Below are positions 8,801 through 18,417 of a stretch of DNA of 64,000 nucleotides, piece by piece. Both the position numbers and the translations under genes were made by a program. The notes below the pieces were generated by a model that worked only from the letters and a program-made list of their open reading frames with translations, was not told where the DNA came from and made no database searches. The stretch covers positions 39,687 to 103,686 of the forward strand of contig CANMSN010000013.1 in the NCBI GenBank assembly GCA_947500585.1, read 5' to 3'. The first letter of the stretch is position 1. Every line of letters starts with the position of its first letter. The DNA comes from an uncultured Flavobacteriaceae bacterium. GTDB lineage: Bacteria > Bacteroidota > Bacteroidia > Flavobacteriales > Flavobacteriaceae.

Positions 8801-10492
8801 ATGGATATGAAAAAAGTAGTAGCAATCAAGATTTTGTTAGTTATGGCACTAACAATAGTGTCAACAGGCTGTAAAAAATCTTCGAGTTCTAAGAATAGTT
8901 CTAGAGCTACAGGATGGAATATTAACTCCCGTGAAGGTGGTTTTCAGTACAACACAGATTTTAATGAACAGGAAACTTCTCCTGGTCTAGTATTTGTTGA
9001 AGGTGGAACTTTCACAAAAGGTAGAGTTCAAGATGATGTTATGCATGATTGGAATAACAGTCCAAATCAGCAACACGTACAATCATTCTACATGGATGAA
9101 ACAGAGGTTACCAATGTCATGTACATGGAGTATTTAGATTGGATTAAACGTGTTTATCCACCATCTGATGAAAATTTTAGAGCTATTTATAATGGCGCAT
9201 TACCAGACACATTAGTATGGAGAAACCGATTAGGTTTTAACGAAGTTATGACTGAAAATTATTTACGTCACCCAGGTTATGCCGAATATCCTGTAGTTGG
9301 TGTAAGTTGGATTCAAGCTGTTGAATTTGCTAACTGGCGTTCAGACCGTGTTAATGAATATAACCTAGAGAAAGCAGGTTATTTAAAACGTGATGCTAAA
9401 ACTACAGATGTTAATGCTGAATCAACATTTAGTACCGACACTTATATAAATGCACCAACGTTAACATACGGAGGTAACGAAGAAGTTATTAATGGTGATG
9501 GCAAAAGAAGAAATGTACAAACTGATGCTGATGGTAATGAAACTAATATTTATGCCACTCGCCAAACAGGAATCATTTCTCCTAAGTACAGACTACCAAC
9601 AGAAACTGAATGGGAATATGCTGCTTTAGGATTAAGCGAACTAAGAAGTTACAACTTATATAGAGGGCGTAAAAAATATCCTTGGGACGGACAATACACA
9701 CGTTCTGGAGAACGTAAAACTCGTGGCGACCAAAAAGCAAACTTTAAACAAGGAAAAGGTGATTATGGTGGAATTGCAGGATGGTCTGATGATGGCGCAG
9801 ATATCACCAACGCTGTAAAGTCTTACCCTCCTAACGATTATGGTTTATATGATATGGCAGGTAATGTTGCTGAATGGGTTGCTGATGTTTACAGACCTAT
9901 TATAGATGACGAATTTAACGACTTTAACTATTACCGTGGTAATGTTTATACCAAAAACGCAATTAATGAAGATGGTACAGTAAAAGTAGTAACTGCTGAT
10001 GATATTGTTTACGATACTTTATCAAACGGAAAAGTTGTTGCAAGAAACTTACCAGGTGAAATATTACAAGTTCCTATTGATGAAAATGAAACTTATTTAC
10101 GTACTAACTTTGATAAAAGTGATGAAATAAACTTTAGAGATGGTGATAAAAGATCTTCTCGTTATTTCGAAAGCTTTAATGATGATGAAAGTGAAGATGG
10201 CAAAAAAGAATCTGACACAAGAAAAATGTACAATTCACCTAAGCACTCAATTACTAGAGATTCTTTAGGTAATATTATACGAGAATATGACAAAGGAAAT
10301 AACAGAACATCTTTAATTAACGATGAAGTTAGAGTTTACAAAGGTGGTTCTTGGAAAGACAGAGAGTATTGGTTAGACCCAGCTCAAAGACGTTATTTTC
10401 CACAAGATATGGCTACAGACTATATAGGCTTTAGATGTGCTATGTCTCGTGTAGGATCAAAAAGTAAAACTAAAAATAAAACTAAAAGCTAA
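8801..10492 (+). CDS. gldJ: Gliding motility lipoprotein GldJ
   Basis: GldJ is an outer-membrane-associated lipoprotein required for gliding and for stability of GldK and the type IX secretion machine. The 563-aa protein has a lipoprotein signal peptide ending in the lipobox STGC (Cys at residue 24), then a formylglycine-generating-enzyme-like fold. Family patterns are VFVEGGTFTKG, MDETEVTNVMYMEY, YRLPTETEWEYAA, YDMAGNVAEWVADV and VYKGGSWKDREYW ... IGFRCAM. A second ATG two codons downstream (8807) is an equally good start. The gene is monocistronic with a strong terminator after it. GldJ is a paralogue of GldK, but its position next to porU-porV and its length favour GldJ. Confidence 0.95.
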   Translation: MDMKKVVAIKILLVMALTIVSTGCKKSSSSKNSSRATGWNINSREGGFQYNTDFNEQETSPGLVFVEGGTFTKGRVQDDVMHDWNNSPNQQHVQSFYMDETEVTNVMYMEYLDWIKRVYPPSDENFRAIYNGALPDTLVWRNRLGFNEVMTENYLRHPGYAEYPVVGVSWIQAVEFANWRSDRVNEYNLEKAGYLKRDAKTTDVNAESTFSTDTYINAPTLTYGGNEEVINGDGKRRNVQTDADGNETNIYATRQTGIISPKYRLPTETEWEYAALGLSELRSYNLYRGRKKYPWDGQYTRSGERKTRGDQKANFKQGKGDYGGIAGWSDDGADITNAVKSYPPNDYGLYDMAGNVAEWVADVYRPIIDDEFNDFNYYRGNVYTKNAINEDGTVKVVTADDIVYDTLSNGKVVARNLPGEILQVPIDENETYLRTNFDKSDEINFRDGDKRSSRYFESFNDDESEDGKKESDTRKMYNSPKHSITRDSLGNIIREYDKGNNRTSLINDEVRVYKGGSWKDREYWLDPAQRRYFPQDMATDYIGFRCAMSRVGSKSKTKNKTKS

Positions 10493-10516
10493 AAACTTAG
10501 TTTTTATAATAAATTT

Positions 10517-10550
10517 AAAAGTCCTAGCTGTTAGTTAGGACTTTTTTTAT
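10517..10550 (+). terminator. Terminator of gldJ
   Basis: The stem AAAGTCCTA pairs with TAGGACTTT over a short loop and is followed by a run of T. Confidence 0.8.
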
Positions 10551-10584
10551 ACATTTATTTTTTAACCAAAAATCAAGTTAGATT

Positions 10585-11865
10585 TTGAAAATAAAAGAAT
10601 TACACCAACTTTTTTTAGAATGCCATTCTATTTGTACCGATACGAGAAAAATTCAAGAAAACGATATGTTTTTCGCCCTTAAAGGCGATAACTTTAATGG
10701 AAATACCTATGCAAATAATGCACTAAAACTAGGAGCTAAATACGCTATTATTGATGATCCTAAATACTATATTTCATCACAAACCATTTTGGTTAAAAAC
10801 GCGTTAAGTGCGTTACAAACTTTAGCAACATTTCATAGAAATTATTTAAAAACGCCAATAATAGCATTAACAGGTAGTAATGGAAAAACGACTACTAAAG
10901 AACTCATCAATGTTGTGCTTTCACAAAATTTTAAAACTACAGCTACAATTGGTAATCTTAATAATCATATAGGAGTTCCTTTAACGCTTTTATCTATGAC
11001 CAAAGAAACTGAAATTGGCATTGTAGAAATGGGTGCTAACCATCAAAAAGAAATAGAGTTTTTATGTCGTATTACCCAACCAGACTATGGCTACATTACA
11101 AACTTTGGTAAAGCCCATTTAGAAGGGTTTGGTGGCGTTAAAGGCGTTATAAAAGGCAAAAGTGAAATGTATGATTACTTAATTAAGAAGAAGAAAATAA
11201 TCTTTGTAAATGCCAACGACCCTATTCAAGTTGAAAAAACTAAAAAGGCGAATATCTTTACTTTTGGTAATGCAATTTTAGGAACAGATATTACAATAAA
11301 TTTTGTTGAAGCGCAGCCTTTTGTTTCTTGTGTTTTTAGAGGTTCAATTATTCAAAGTCAACTTATTGGTGAATATAATTTTAACAATATATCTGCTGCA
11401 ATAACCATTGGCAACTATTTTAAAGTACAGCCAAATGACATTAAAAACGCTATTGAAAGCTATGAGCCAACTAACAATAGGTCACAAATTATAAATAAAA
11501 ATGATAACAAAATCATTTTAGACGCTTATAATGCCAACCCATCAAGTATGCGTGCCGCTTTAATCAGTTTTGAAAAACAGCCAAATTATAAAATTGCAAT
11601 TCTTGGTGATATGTTTGAGCTTGGAAAAGACGCCAAAGTAGAACATCAAACTATAGCAGATTTAGCAGTTAGTTTAAATATTGACCAAGTTTTTTTTATT
11701 GGAGAAAATTTTTATGAATCAAAGTTAAATTCAGAAAAATCAATTCAATACCATGCCTTTGAAGATTTTAAACACGAATTTGATGTCTCTAAAATAAAAA
11801 ACACAACTTTTTTAATTAAAGGTTCACGTGGTATGGCTTTAGAACGAATTTTAGAAATTATATAA
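10585..11865 (+). CDS. murF: UDP-N-acetylmuramoyl-tripeptide:D-Ala-D-Ala ligase MurF
   Basis: MurF adds D-Ala-D-Ala to UDP-MurNAc-tripeptide, the last cytoplasmic step of peptidoglycan precursor synthesis. The 426-aa protein shows the Mur ligase order: an N-terminal UDP-substrate domain (SICTDTRKIQENDMFFALKG), the P-loop ALTGSNGKTTTKE, then GNLNNHIGVPLTLL, VEMGANHQKEI and TNFGKAHLEGF, and a C-terminal domain with LDAYNANPSSM and ILGDMFELG. The start codon is TTG at 10585. No ATG lies nearby that would keep the conserved N-terminus. It appears to be transcribed alone. Confidence 0.95.
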   Translation: MKIKELHQLFLECHSICTDTRKIQENDMFFALKGDNFNGNTYANNALKLGAKYAIIDDPKYYISSQTILVKNALSALQTLATFHRNYLKTPIIALTGSNGKTTTKELINVVLSQNFKTTATIGNLNNHIGVPLTLLSMTKETEIGIVEMGANHQKEIEFLCRITQPDYGYITNFGKAHLEGFGGVKGVIKGKSEMYDYLIKKKKIIFVNANDPIQVEKTKKANIFTFGNAILGTDITINFVEAQPFVSCVFRGSIIQSQLIGEYNFNNISAAITIGNYFKVQPNDIKNAIESYEPTNNRSQIINKNDNKIILDAYNANPSSMRAALISFEKQPNYKIAILGDMFELGKDAKVEHQTIADLAVSLNIDQVFFIGENFYESKLNSEKSIQYHAFEDFKHEFDVSKIKNTTFLIKGSRGMALERILEII

Positions 11866-11868
11866 ATC

Positions 11869-11903
11869 AAAAAATCCTAAAGCAAATACTTTAGGATTTT
11901 TTT
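11869..11903. terminator. Terminator after murF (copy A of a duplicated terminator)
   Basis: The stem AATCCTAAAG pairs with CTTTAGGATT, flanked by A and T runs, so it can work for murF and for the minus-strand gene beyond. The same hairpin with a slightly different loop recurs at 12246-12280 next to the tRNA. Confidence 0.75.
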
Positions 11904-11960
11904 GTGGGCGCAGAGGGATTCGAACCCCCGACCCTCCCGATGGAAATCGGGATGATCTTA
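11904..11960 (-). pseudogene. 3' half of a tRNA-Val-like gene (remnant)
   Basis: On the minus strand this stretch contains the variable loop, the complete T arm (GGGGG-TTCGAAT-CCCTC) and the 3' acceptor strand TGCGCCCA, identical to the intact tRNA-Val at 12282-12356. Upstream of the variable loop the sequence diverges into the palindrome CCCGA-TTTCCA-TCGGG, which leaves a 6-base loop and no proper anticodon arm. There is no D arm or 5' acceptor strand. It is therefore a broken copy of the tRNA 3' end. Together with its terminator it forms a direct repeat of about 65 bp with 12246-12310. Confidence 0.8.
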
Positions 11961-11973
11961 ACCTTCGTCCTCG

Positions 11974-12280
<307 letters not shown>

Positions 12281-12281
12281 G

Positions 12282-12356
12282 TGGGCGCAGAGGGATTCGA
12301 ACCCCCGACCCCTTGGGTGTAAACCAAGTGCTCTGAACCAACTGAGCTATGCGCCC
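12282..12356 (-). tRNA. tRNA-Val (anticodon UAC)
   Basis: This is a complete 75-nt cloverleaf on the minus strand. The acceptor stem pairs GGGCGCA with TGCGCCC, the D arm is GCTC/GAGC, and the anticodon arm is CTTGG-TTTACAC-CCAAG with anticodon TAC. The variable loop is GGGTC, the T arm is GGGGG-TTCGAAT-CCCTC, and the discriminator base is A. The CCA end is not encoded. It is flanked by a consensus promoter upstream and a terminator directly downstream. Confidence 0.96.
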
Positions 12357-12370
12357 TCTAAATTGGATTG

Positions 12371-12399
12371 CAAATATAACCTAGTTTTTAATATTGCAA
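12371..12399 (-). promoter_or_regulatory. Predicted promoter of tRNA-Val
   Basis: On the minus strand TTG (12399-12397), an 18-base spacer and TATATTTG (12378-12371) match the flavobacterial consensus perfectly. The mature tRNA begins 15 bases downstream. Confidence 0.65.
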
Positions 12400-12418
12400 A
12401 AACTTTTTCAATAAAAAA

Positions 12419-13636
12419 TTAAATTATTTCAGCAACCACAAAAGTGCTTCCACCAATAAAAATTAAATCATCTGTTTTAGCATGCGCTAAAGCTGTTTTA
12501 TAAGCTTCATTGACTGAAATATAAGCCTCACCTTTTAGTCCATATTGGTTAAATATTTCTTTTAATTTGTCAGTATCTAAACCACGTAGAATATTTGGCT
12601 TACAAAAATAATATGTTGCTTCTATAGGTAGTAAATCAATTATCGAATTTAAATCTTTGTCATTTACAACTCCAAAAACAATATGTAACGATTCATAACT
12701 TTCTTCTGAAAGCTGATGCATAACATAAGTTAATCCTTCTTTGTTATGACCTGTATCGCAAACCACTTTTGGGTTTCTATTTAAAACTTGCCAACGACCT
12801 AGTAAGCCTGTGTTTTTAACTACATTAAGCAAACCAACTTCAATATGCTTTTTACTTATTTTATAACCTTTTGTTTGTAGTATTTTAATAGATTGAATTA
12901 CCGTTTTAATATTTTTAGATTGATAACTACCTATTAAGTCTGACTTGTAAATTTGTTCGATATTTTTATCTGCAAAAACTATTTTAGCATCATTCTTATT
13001 TGCTAAATCTGTAAAAACTGGAACTGTTTCTTTTTGTGTTTCACCAATAACAACTGGAATATTTGGTTTAATAATACCTCCTTTTTCAAAAGCAATGGCT
13101 TCTAAGGTATCTCCCAAAAATTGCATATGATCTAAACCAATGTTAGTAATAACTGAAACCTCTGGCGTTATAATATTTGTTGAATCTAACCTACCTCCCA
13201 TTCCAACTTCTATAACTGCTATATCAATATCTTGTTTTGAAAAATAATCGAACGCCATACCTACAGTCATTTCAAAAAATGACAACTGGTTTTCCTCAAA
13301 AAATGCTTTATTTCGATTAATAAATCCTATTACAAATTGTTTACTAACAACTTTACCATTAATTTTAATACGTTCTCTAAAATCTTTCAAATGAGGCGAC
13401 GTATACAAGCCCACTTTGCAACCTGCTTCTTGCAAAATAGATGCCAACATATGGCTAGTTGAACCTTTTCCATTTGTTCCAGCAACATGAATAGATTTAA
13501 ATTTATCTTCTGGATGATTTAAATGGTTAGCTAATTTTAAAGTATTTGATAAATCCTTTTTAAAGGCTATTTTACCCTGATTTTGATACATTGGAAGCTG
13601 AGAAAACATCCAATTAAGAGTATCTTGATACGTCAT
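12419..13636 (-). CDS. folC: Bifunctional folylpolyglutamate/dihydrofolate synthase
   Basis: FolC joins glutamate to dihydropteroate and extends the glutamate tail of folates. The 405-aa protein has the Mur-ligase-type P-loop HVAGTNGKGSTSHM, the SPHLKDFRERIKING loop, the IEVGMGGRLDSTNI metal site, the GLDHMQFLGDT strand and the C-terminal VCDTGHNKEGL motif. The length is normal. It starts 2 bp after the tonB stop codon and is the last gene of the minus-strand run that contains exbB-exbD-tonB, which suggests co-transcription. Confidence 0.95.
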   Translation of the reverse strand: MTYQDTLNWMFSQLPMYQNQGKIAFKKDLSNTLKLANHLNHPEDKFKSIHVAGTNGKGSTSHMLASILQEAGCKVGLYTSPHLKDFRERIKINGKVVSKQFVIGFINRNKAFFEENQLSFFEMTVGMAFDYFSKQDIDIAVIEVGMGGRLDSTNIITPEVSVITNIGLDHMQFLGDTLEAIAFEKGGIIKPNIPVVIGETQKETVPVFTDLANKNDAKIVFADKNIEQIYKSDLIGSYQSKNIKTVIQSIKILQTKGYKISKKHIEVGLLNVVKNTGLLGRWQVLNRNPKVVCDTGHNKEGLTYVMHQLSEESYESLHIVFGVVNDKDLNSIIDLLPIEATYYFCKPNILRGLDTDKLKEIFNQYGLKGEAYISVNEAYKTALAHAKTDDLIFIGGSTFVVAEII

Positions 13637-13638
13637 TA

Positions 13639-14487
13639 TTATTGCCCTAATTTGAAGTTTACTTTAACAAAACCAATTTGTTTTGCTGGGGCTTTTGAAT
13701 CTGCTGGCCATTTATGAGATAACGCAATTTTTTTAGCGGGTTCAAGTAAACACTGTGCTGTATTTGTAGTTCCTCTTTGACCTGGTTCTGCTGAAATAAC
13801 ATTACCACTTTGATTTACTATAATCTTCACTATTACCATCCCAGATTCGTTACAATCTTGTTTCAATGTCTTATAAGTGGCTCGCCCTCTTCCGTTCAAT
13901 CCATAACCAACACCGCCGCTTCCTGTTCCTTGGCCTCCAAAATAACTTGGCGCATAAGGATCGCCATCTAATTGTCCTTTATCACCAGCTCTATTGTCGT
14001 TACCTTCACTTCCAGTTTCTGCACCTTCCGATTTACTAACACCACCAATTAACGCATCTAATTTTTTCTTTTTTTCTTCTTGCTCACGCTTTTCTTTGAC
14101 AATTCTATCGGCTTCGGCCTTAGCTTTAGCATCCGCAATTGCTTTTGCCTTGGCTTCAGCTTCTTTTTGTTTTTTTATAGCAATCGCTTCACTATTATCT
14201 GCTGTTAATACTTCTTCTTTTGCTTCCGCAGCTTTTGTAGGTTCTGATTTAGAAGCTTCAGGTTGTGGCGGCTCTTCTATTTTTTGAGGTGTGGATTTTA
14301 TTGGTGCTTTAGGCTGAACTTTTCCTTTACCAAAATTAGAATTTCCAAAATTTACTGCTACACCATATTCTTCTGGTGGATCCATGTATTTTGTTCCAAC
14401 CACGAAAAGTAGAAGCAACAATATAACAGCTATTAACGCTGTTAATTTTGCTGAATTCTTTTCATGTTTTGTTTCGAAATAGCTCAT
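13639..14487 (-). CDS. TonB-like energy transducer
   Basis: This 282-aa protein has the architecture of a TonB/TolA-type energy transducer. A short cytoplasmic N-terminus precedes one membrane helix at about residues 15-32 (LTALIAVILLLLLFVVG). Then come a Pro/Glu-rich stretch, an Ala/Lys/Glu coiled helix (about 90-140, as in TolA), a Gly-rich linker and a small C-terminal domain with GMVIVKIIVNQSGNVISAEPG. It overlaps exbD by one base (ATGA-type junction), so the three proteins should form an ExbB-ExbD-TonB complex. The long charged helix makes a TolA-like role an alternative. Confidence 0.85.
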   Translation of the reverse strand: MSYFETKHEKNSAKLTALIAVILLLLLFVVGTKYMDPPEEYGVAVNFGNSNFGKGKVQPKAPIKSTPQKIEEPPQPEASKSEPTKAAEAKEEVLTADNSEAIAIKKQKEAEAKAKAIADAKAKAEADRIVKEKREQEEKKKKLDALIGGVSKSEGAETGSEGNDNRAGDKGQLDGDPYAPSYFGGQGTGSGGVGYGLNGRGRATYKTLKQDCNESGMVIVKIIVNQSGNVISAEPGQRGTTNTAQCLLEPAKKIALSHKWPADSKAPAKQIGFVKVNFKLGQ

Positions 14488-14879
14488 TATTTAGGCTTTA
14501 CAGCTAATATGACTTTAAATTTATTTCTATTAGCAATATCCATAACCTTTACCACATTTTCAACAGGTACAGATTTTTCCGCTCGTAAAACTATAGTTGG
14601 TTTTTCTTTAGATGATAGTGCTGCAAGTAACTCATTTTCTAACACACTTTCACCTACTCGTTTTTGATCTATATAATACGTTAGGTCTTTTTTTATACTA
14701 ACTGCTACAGACTTTTTATTTTCAGTCTTACCACTTGCTTTTGGTAATAAAATATCAATAGCATTGGTAGTTACCAATGTAGATGCAATCATAAAAAAGA
14801 TAAGTAGTAGAAACACAATATCCGTCATAGACGACATATTGAATTCTGGCGTTACTTTATTTCTTCCTCTAAAGTTCAT
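14487..14879 (-). CDS. exbD: Biopolymer transport protein ExbD/TolR
   Basis: This is the 130-aa proton-channel partner of ExbB. It has the typical N-terminus (FNMSSMTDIVFLLLIFFMIAST), in which the membrane helix carries the proton-conducting Asp. The periplasmic domain follows (KDLTYYIDQKRV ... PTIVLRAEKSVPVENVVKVMDIANRNKF). It is one base from exbB and overlaps the TonB-like gene by one base. Confidence 0.94.
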   Translation of the reverse strand: MNFRGRNKVTPEFNMSSMTDIVFLLLIFFMIASTLVTTNAIDILLPKASGKTENKKSVAVSIKKDLTYYIDQKRVGESVLENELLAALSSKEKPTIVLRAEKSVPVENVVKVMDIANRNKFKVILAVKPK

Positions 14880-14880
14880 A

Positions 14881-15582
14881 TTATGTTGGTTCGTTTAAAT
14901 GATCTAGAAATTCCAAAGAATTTGCTTCCATTTGGTAAACAACTTTATCTGTTTTCACTACCAAATGATTATATGCTATATAGCCAACTATACCAACTAT
15001 TAAACCAGCAACAGTAGTTGTCATTGCAGTATATAATCCGCTAGCTAAAACATCCATTTGTATAGTTCCCCCTGCATTAGCAAGTTCGAATATTGCTAAT
15101 ATCATTCCAACTACCGTACCAAGAAACCCAATCATAGGTGCTGCTCCAGATATAGTTGCTAAAATACTCACATTCTTTTCTAGTCCGTAAATTTCTAAAC
15201 GTCCTGCATTTTCAATAGCTGTATTAATATCTGCAAGTGGTTTTCCAATTCTTGAAATACCCTTACCAATTAATCTAGATACAGGAGAATTTACTTGAGC
15301 ACAAAGCATTTGTGCAGAATCAATTTTACCATTGCTTACATGGTCTTTAATTTGATTCATAAAATTTGAATCGACTTTAGAAGCCGCTTTTATGGCAAAT
15401 ATGCGCTCAAAGTAGATATAGATGGCGCCTATAAGGAGTATAAAAAGAACAGCTATTATAACTTGTCCTGCTACACCTCCACTACTAATTAATTCTATTA
15501 TTGAAAGCGTTTTTTCAACCGATTCTCCATCTGTTAAAACTTCAGATCCTTCTTGTGTGTTTTGAAATAATGTATTTAGCAT
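14881..15582 (-). CDS. exbB: MotA/TolQ/ExbB proton channel protein
   Basis: This 233-aa inner-membrane protein has three membrane helices. The first is at about residues 37-58 (GQVIIAVLFILLIGAIYIYF). The conserved pair is SGAAPMIGFLGTVVGMILAF-like followed by ASGLYTAMTTTVAGLIVGIVGYIAYN. It forms the pentameric channel that uses proton motive force to drive the TonB-like protein encoded downstream. It lies 52 bp downstream of nhaD on the same strand. Confidence 0.94.
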   Translation of the reverse strand: MLNTLFQNTQEGSEVLTDGESVEKTLSIIELISSGGVAGQVIIAVLFILLIGAIYIYFERIFAIKAASKVDSNFMNQIKDHVSNGKIDSAQMLCAQVNSPVSRLIGKGISRIGKPLADINTAIENAGRLEIYGLEKNVSILATISGAAPMIGFLGTVVGMILAIFELANAGGTIQMDVLASGLYTAMTTTVAGLIVGIVGYIAYNHLVVKTDKVVYQMEANSLEFLDHLNEPT

Positions 15583-15634
15583 ATAATATTAATTTATTGC
15601 AACTGTATAACGTCTATTTTTAGTTTAAATTATG

Positions 15635-17026
15635 TTAAAACCAAGTTCTTGTAACCATAAATGCTGCAGCGCCAACAAGGAAGCCTACTAAAGCTAACCA
15701 AGCGATTTTCTTTAAGTACCAGAAAAAATCTATTTTTTCCATTCCCATAGCAACAACACCAGCAGCTGAACCAATAATTAACATACTACCTCCTGTACCA
15801 GCGGAGTATGCTATAAAGTGCCACAACTCATCATCAATAGGTTCAGAAAACATGCCTAAACTTGCTGCTACCAAAGGCACATTATCAATAACTGCTGAAC
15901 CAACGCCTAACAATAAAACTACTAAATCTGACACCCCACCATGGTGAAGTTCAGTTCCTAGCATAGGCATCGTATCTTGAAGCGAGCCTGCAAAACCAAA
16001 TAAGATACCTAAAGATTCTAATGCCGCTACCGCCATTAAAATTCCTAAAAAGAACAATATACTTGGTAATTCTATTTTTGATAATGAATGGTGCACAGGA
16101 CTATGATGTGCATGAGCATCACTTTCCGTTGAATCATGACTTGACATACTAAATTTAGAGCTACTATAAATTTCAGCAAATGTGGCTACAATACCTAAAG
16201 AAAGCATCATGCCTACATATGGAGGCAAATGTGTAACTGTTTTAAAAATAGGCACAAATACAATAGCTCCCAGTCCTAAATAAAGCATTGTACCGCTAAA
16301 ACGTGATTTACTTTTTTCTTCTGTTTCCTCAACATCTAAATCACCTTTGAAGGCTGGCAAAAACGAAGCAATTAATGATGGTACTGCCATACATAAAAAT
16401 GATGGTAATAATAAATAGCCTATTAAATGCCCTGTAGTTACTTTTTTACCAATCCAGAGCATTGTTGTAGTAACATCTCCGATTGGTGACCAAGCTCCAC
16501 CTGCATTTGCCGCTATAATAATTAAACCAGCAAACCAAATACGTACACTCCTATCTTTAACAATTTTTTGAAGAATTGAAATTAATACAATAGTAGCCGT
16601 AAGGTTATCTATAATAGCAGATAAAATGAAAGCTAGTATAGAAAAAATCCATAATATTTTTGTTTTCTTCTTGGTTTTAATAAAGTTTTTAATGGTTGAA
16701 AAACCATCAAAATAATCTATTATTTCAACAATGGTCATCGCTCCTAAAAGGAATACTAAAATCTCTGAAGTTTTACCTAAATGATGCAATAATGTTTCTT
16801 CCATTAGGTGCATCTTTTCTTCATGCCCTAATAATCCAAAATTCTCCAACAGCGTATGCTTACTAGAATCAAACCATTGTGGGAAGCTATCTATACCTAA
16901 AGCTATTAAAGCCCAACAAATAGCCATCATAACTAAAGCGGGAATAAGTTTATCTATTTTTATACTATGCTCTAAGGTAATGGCTAAATAGCCCATTATA
17001 AATACTAAAATAATTGTTGCTTCCAT
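15635..17026 (-). CDS. nhaD: Na+/H+ antiporter NhaD
   Basis: This 463-aa polytopic membrane protein belongs to the ion-transporter superfamily and exchanges sodium for protons. Two intramembrane hallmarks are visible: SAIIDNLTATIVLISI in the first half and SAVIDNVPLVAAS in the second. These are the paired Asp-Asn repeats of NhaD. NAGGAWSPIGDVTTTMLWIGKK is also typical. A His-rich cytoplasmic loop near residues 300-312 (DAHAHHSPVHH) could bind metal or sense pH; that is inference. It follows the dehydrogenase gene by 15 bp, so the two are probably co-transcribed. Confidence 0.95.
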   Translation of the reverse strand: MEATIILVFIMGYLAITLEHSIKIDKLIPALVMMAICWALIALGIDSFPQWFDSSKHTLLENFGLLGHEEKMHLMEETLLHHLGKTSEILVFLLGAMTIVEIIDYFDGFSTIKNFIKTKKKTKILWIFSILAFILSAIIDNLTATIVLISILQKIVKDRSVRIWFAGLIIIAANAGGAWSPIGDVTTTMLWIGKKVTTGHLIGYLLLPSFLCMAVPSLIASFLPAFKGDLDVEETEEKSKSRFSGTMLYLGLGAIVFVPIFKTVTHLPPYVGMMLSLGIVATFAEIYSSSKFSMSSHDSTESDAHAHHSPVHHSLSKIELPSILFFLGILMAVAALESLGILFGFAGSLQDTMPMLGTELHHGGVSDLVVLLLGVGSAVIDNVPLVAASLGMFSEPIDDELWHFIAYSAGTGGSMLIIGSAAGVVAMGMEKIDFFWYLKKIAWLALVGFLVGAAAFMVTRTWF

Positions 17027-17041
17027 AAGTTGATTGGTTTA

Positions 17042-18268
17042 TCAGATAAGTTGTTTTAATGCTATTTCAAAGGCAGTTGCACTTATGCCTCTTTTCGATT
17101 TATTTTTATTGTATACGTTTTGTATGGCTTCTTTTATTTTATTTGATGTGTCATTAAATATGGCTTCATCTGTCATTTGTACACGACGTTCCATAAAATA
17201 AGCAAAAACCCGAGCCATTCCACAATTTGAAATAAAATCAGGAATTAAACTTACACGATAATCGGTATGTTCCATGATCGGTCCAAAGAAAATTTCTTTA
17301 TCGGCAAAAGGCACATTAGCACCACAGGTAATAACTTCTAAGCCACTATCAATCATTTCATCTATTTGATGAATAGTAATTAATCTAGAGGCTGCACATG
17401 GTGCAAAAATCTCAGTTTGTAATTTCCATATACTTTCGTTGATTTCATCAAACGGAATTAAATTATGAGCTTCTAAAGTATTTCCCTTTTTTGCTAAAAA
17501 CAGATTTGTAATGTCTTCAAATGAAAAACCTTCTTCATTTATTAATCCACCAGCAATATCAATAATACCAACAACTTTTACTCCCATTTGAGCTAAATAA
17601 TAAGCTGCTGCAGCACCCACGTTTCCAAAGCCTTGAATTACTGCTCTTTTACCTTTTACAGAACCGCCATATACATCATAATAATGCTTTGCGGCTTCTG
17701 CCACACCAAAGCCAGTAATCATATCTGCAATAGTATATTTTCTAGAAACTTCTGGAGAATATTCAGGATTTTCAATCACTTTTATAACACCTTGTCGTAA
17801 TTGCCCTATTCTATTTATTTTATCAGCTTCGGTAGGTTTAAAATGCCCGTTAAAAACACCTTCTTGGGGATGCCATACACCACTTTCTTCAGTTATCGGA
17901 ATAACCTCATGTATTTCATCTACATTTAAATCGCCACCTGTACCATAATAACTTTTAAGCAATGGAGATACTGCTTTATACCAACGTTCTAAAACACCTT
18001 TTTTTCTTGAATCTTTAGGATCGAAATTTATACCTGATTTAGCGCCACCAATAGCTGGACCAGAGACTGTAAATTTAATCTCCATGGTTTTTGCTAACGA
18101 TAAAACTTCGTTCATATCCAATCCTTTTCGCATTCTAGTTCCGCCACCTGCAGCTCCACCACGCAATGAATTTATCACGACCCAACCTTCTGCTTCTGTT
18201 TCAGAATCTTTCCAGTTAAAAATAATTTCAGGTTCTTTATTTTCGTATTTTTTTAATAATTCTTTCAT
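17042..18268 (-). CDS. Glu/Leu/Phe/Val dehydrogenase
   Basis: This NAD(P)-dependent amino-acid dehydrogenase (408 aa) interconverts an amino acid and its 2-oxo acid with ammonium. Key elements are RGGAAGGGTRMRKGL, the catalytic region FTVSGPAIGGAKSGINFDP with the reactive Lys, the STGGDLNVDE-like segment (GTGGDLNVDEIHEV) and the Rossmann motif VIQGFGNVGAAAAYYLA. The sequence cannot fix the substrate; glutamate or branched-chain amino acids are both possible. The gene heads a six-gene minus-strand run. A perfect -7 box TATATTTG on the minus strand (18379-18372) lies about 105 bp upstream of the start. Confidence 0.92.
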   Translation of the reverse strand: MKELLKKYENKEPEIIFNWKDSETEAEGWVVINSLRGGAAGGGTRMRKGLDMNEVLSLAKTMEIKFTVSGPAIGGAKSGINFDPKDSRKKGVLERWYKAVSPLLKSYYGTGGDLNVDEIHEVIPITEESGVWHPQEGVFNGHFKPTEADKINRIGQLRQGVIKVIENPEYSPEVSRKYTIADMITGFGVAEAAKHYYDVYGGSVKGKRAVIQGFGNVGAAAAYYLAQMGVKVVGIIDIAGGLINEEGFSFEDITNLFLAKKGNTLEAHNLIPFDEINESIWKLQTEIFAPCAASRLITIHQIDEMIDSGLEVITCGANVPFADKEIFFGPIMEHTDYRVSLIPDFISNCGMARVFAYFMERRVQMTDEAIFNDTSNKIKEAIQNVYNKNKSKRGISATAFEIALKQLI

Positions 18269-18417
18269 TTCTAATTACTTATAGTTCATTTTCAACTCCA
18301 CTAATTTTGGTAATAGTTTTTAAGTGTAGCTAAAGCTGATTCATTAGAAAAATTTTAAATTATCAATGTAACAAATATAAAAAACTAAAATTCCTTTAGC
18401 TTAATTTTACATTATTT

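Noticed and set aside
11904..11960. A second tRNA gene next to murF
   Set aside because: The T arm and 3' acceptor strand are perfect, but the anticodon arm has a 6-base loop and the D arm and 5' acceptor strand are missing. It is recorded as a remnant.
13994..14287. Plus-strand frame rich in Ser/Phe/Ala opposite the TonB-like gene
   Set aside because: It is the antisense of the Ala/Lys/Glu-rich helix of the TonB-like protein; low-complexity coding strands produce such long antisense frames.
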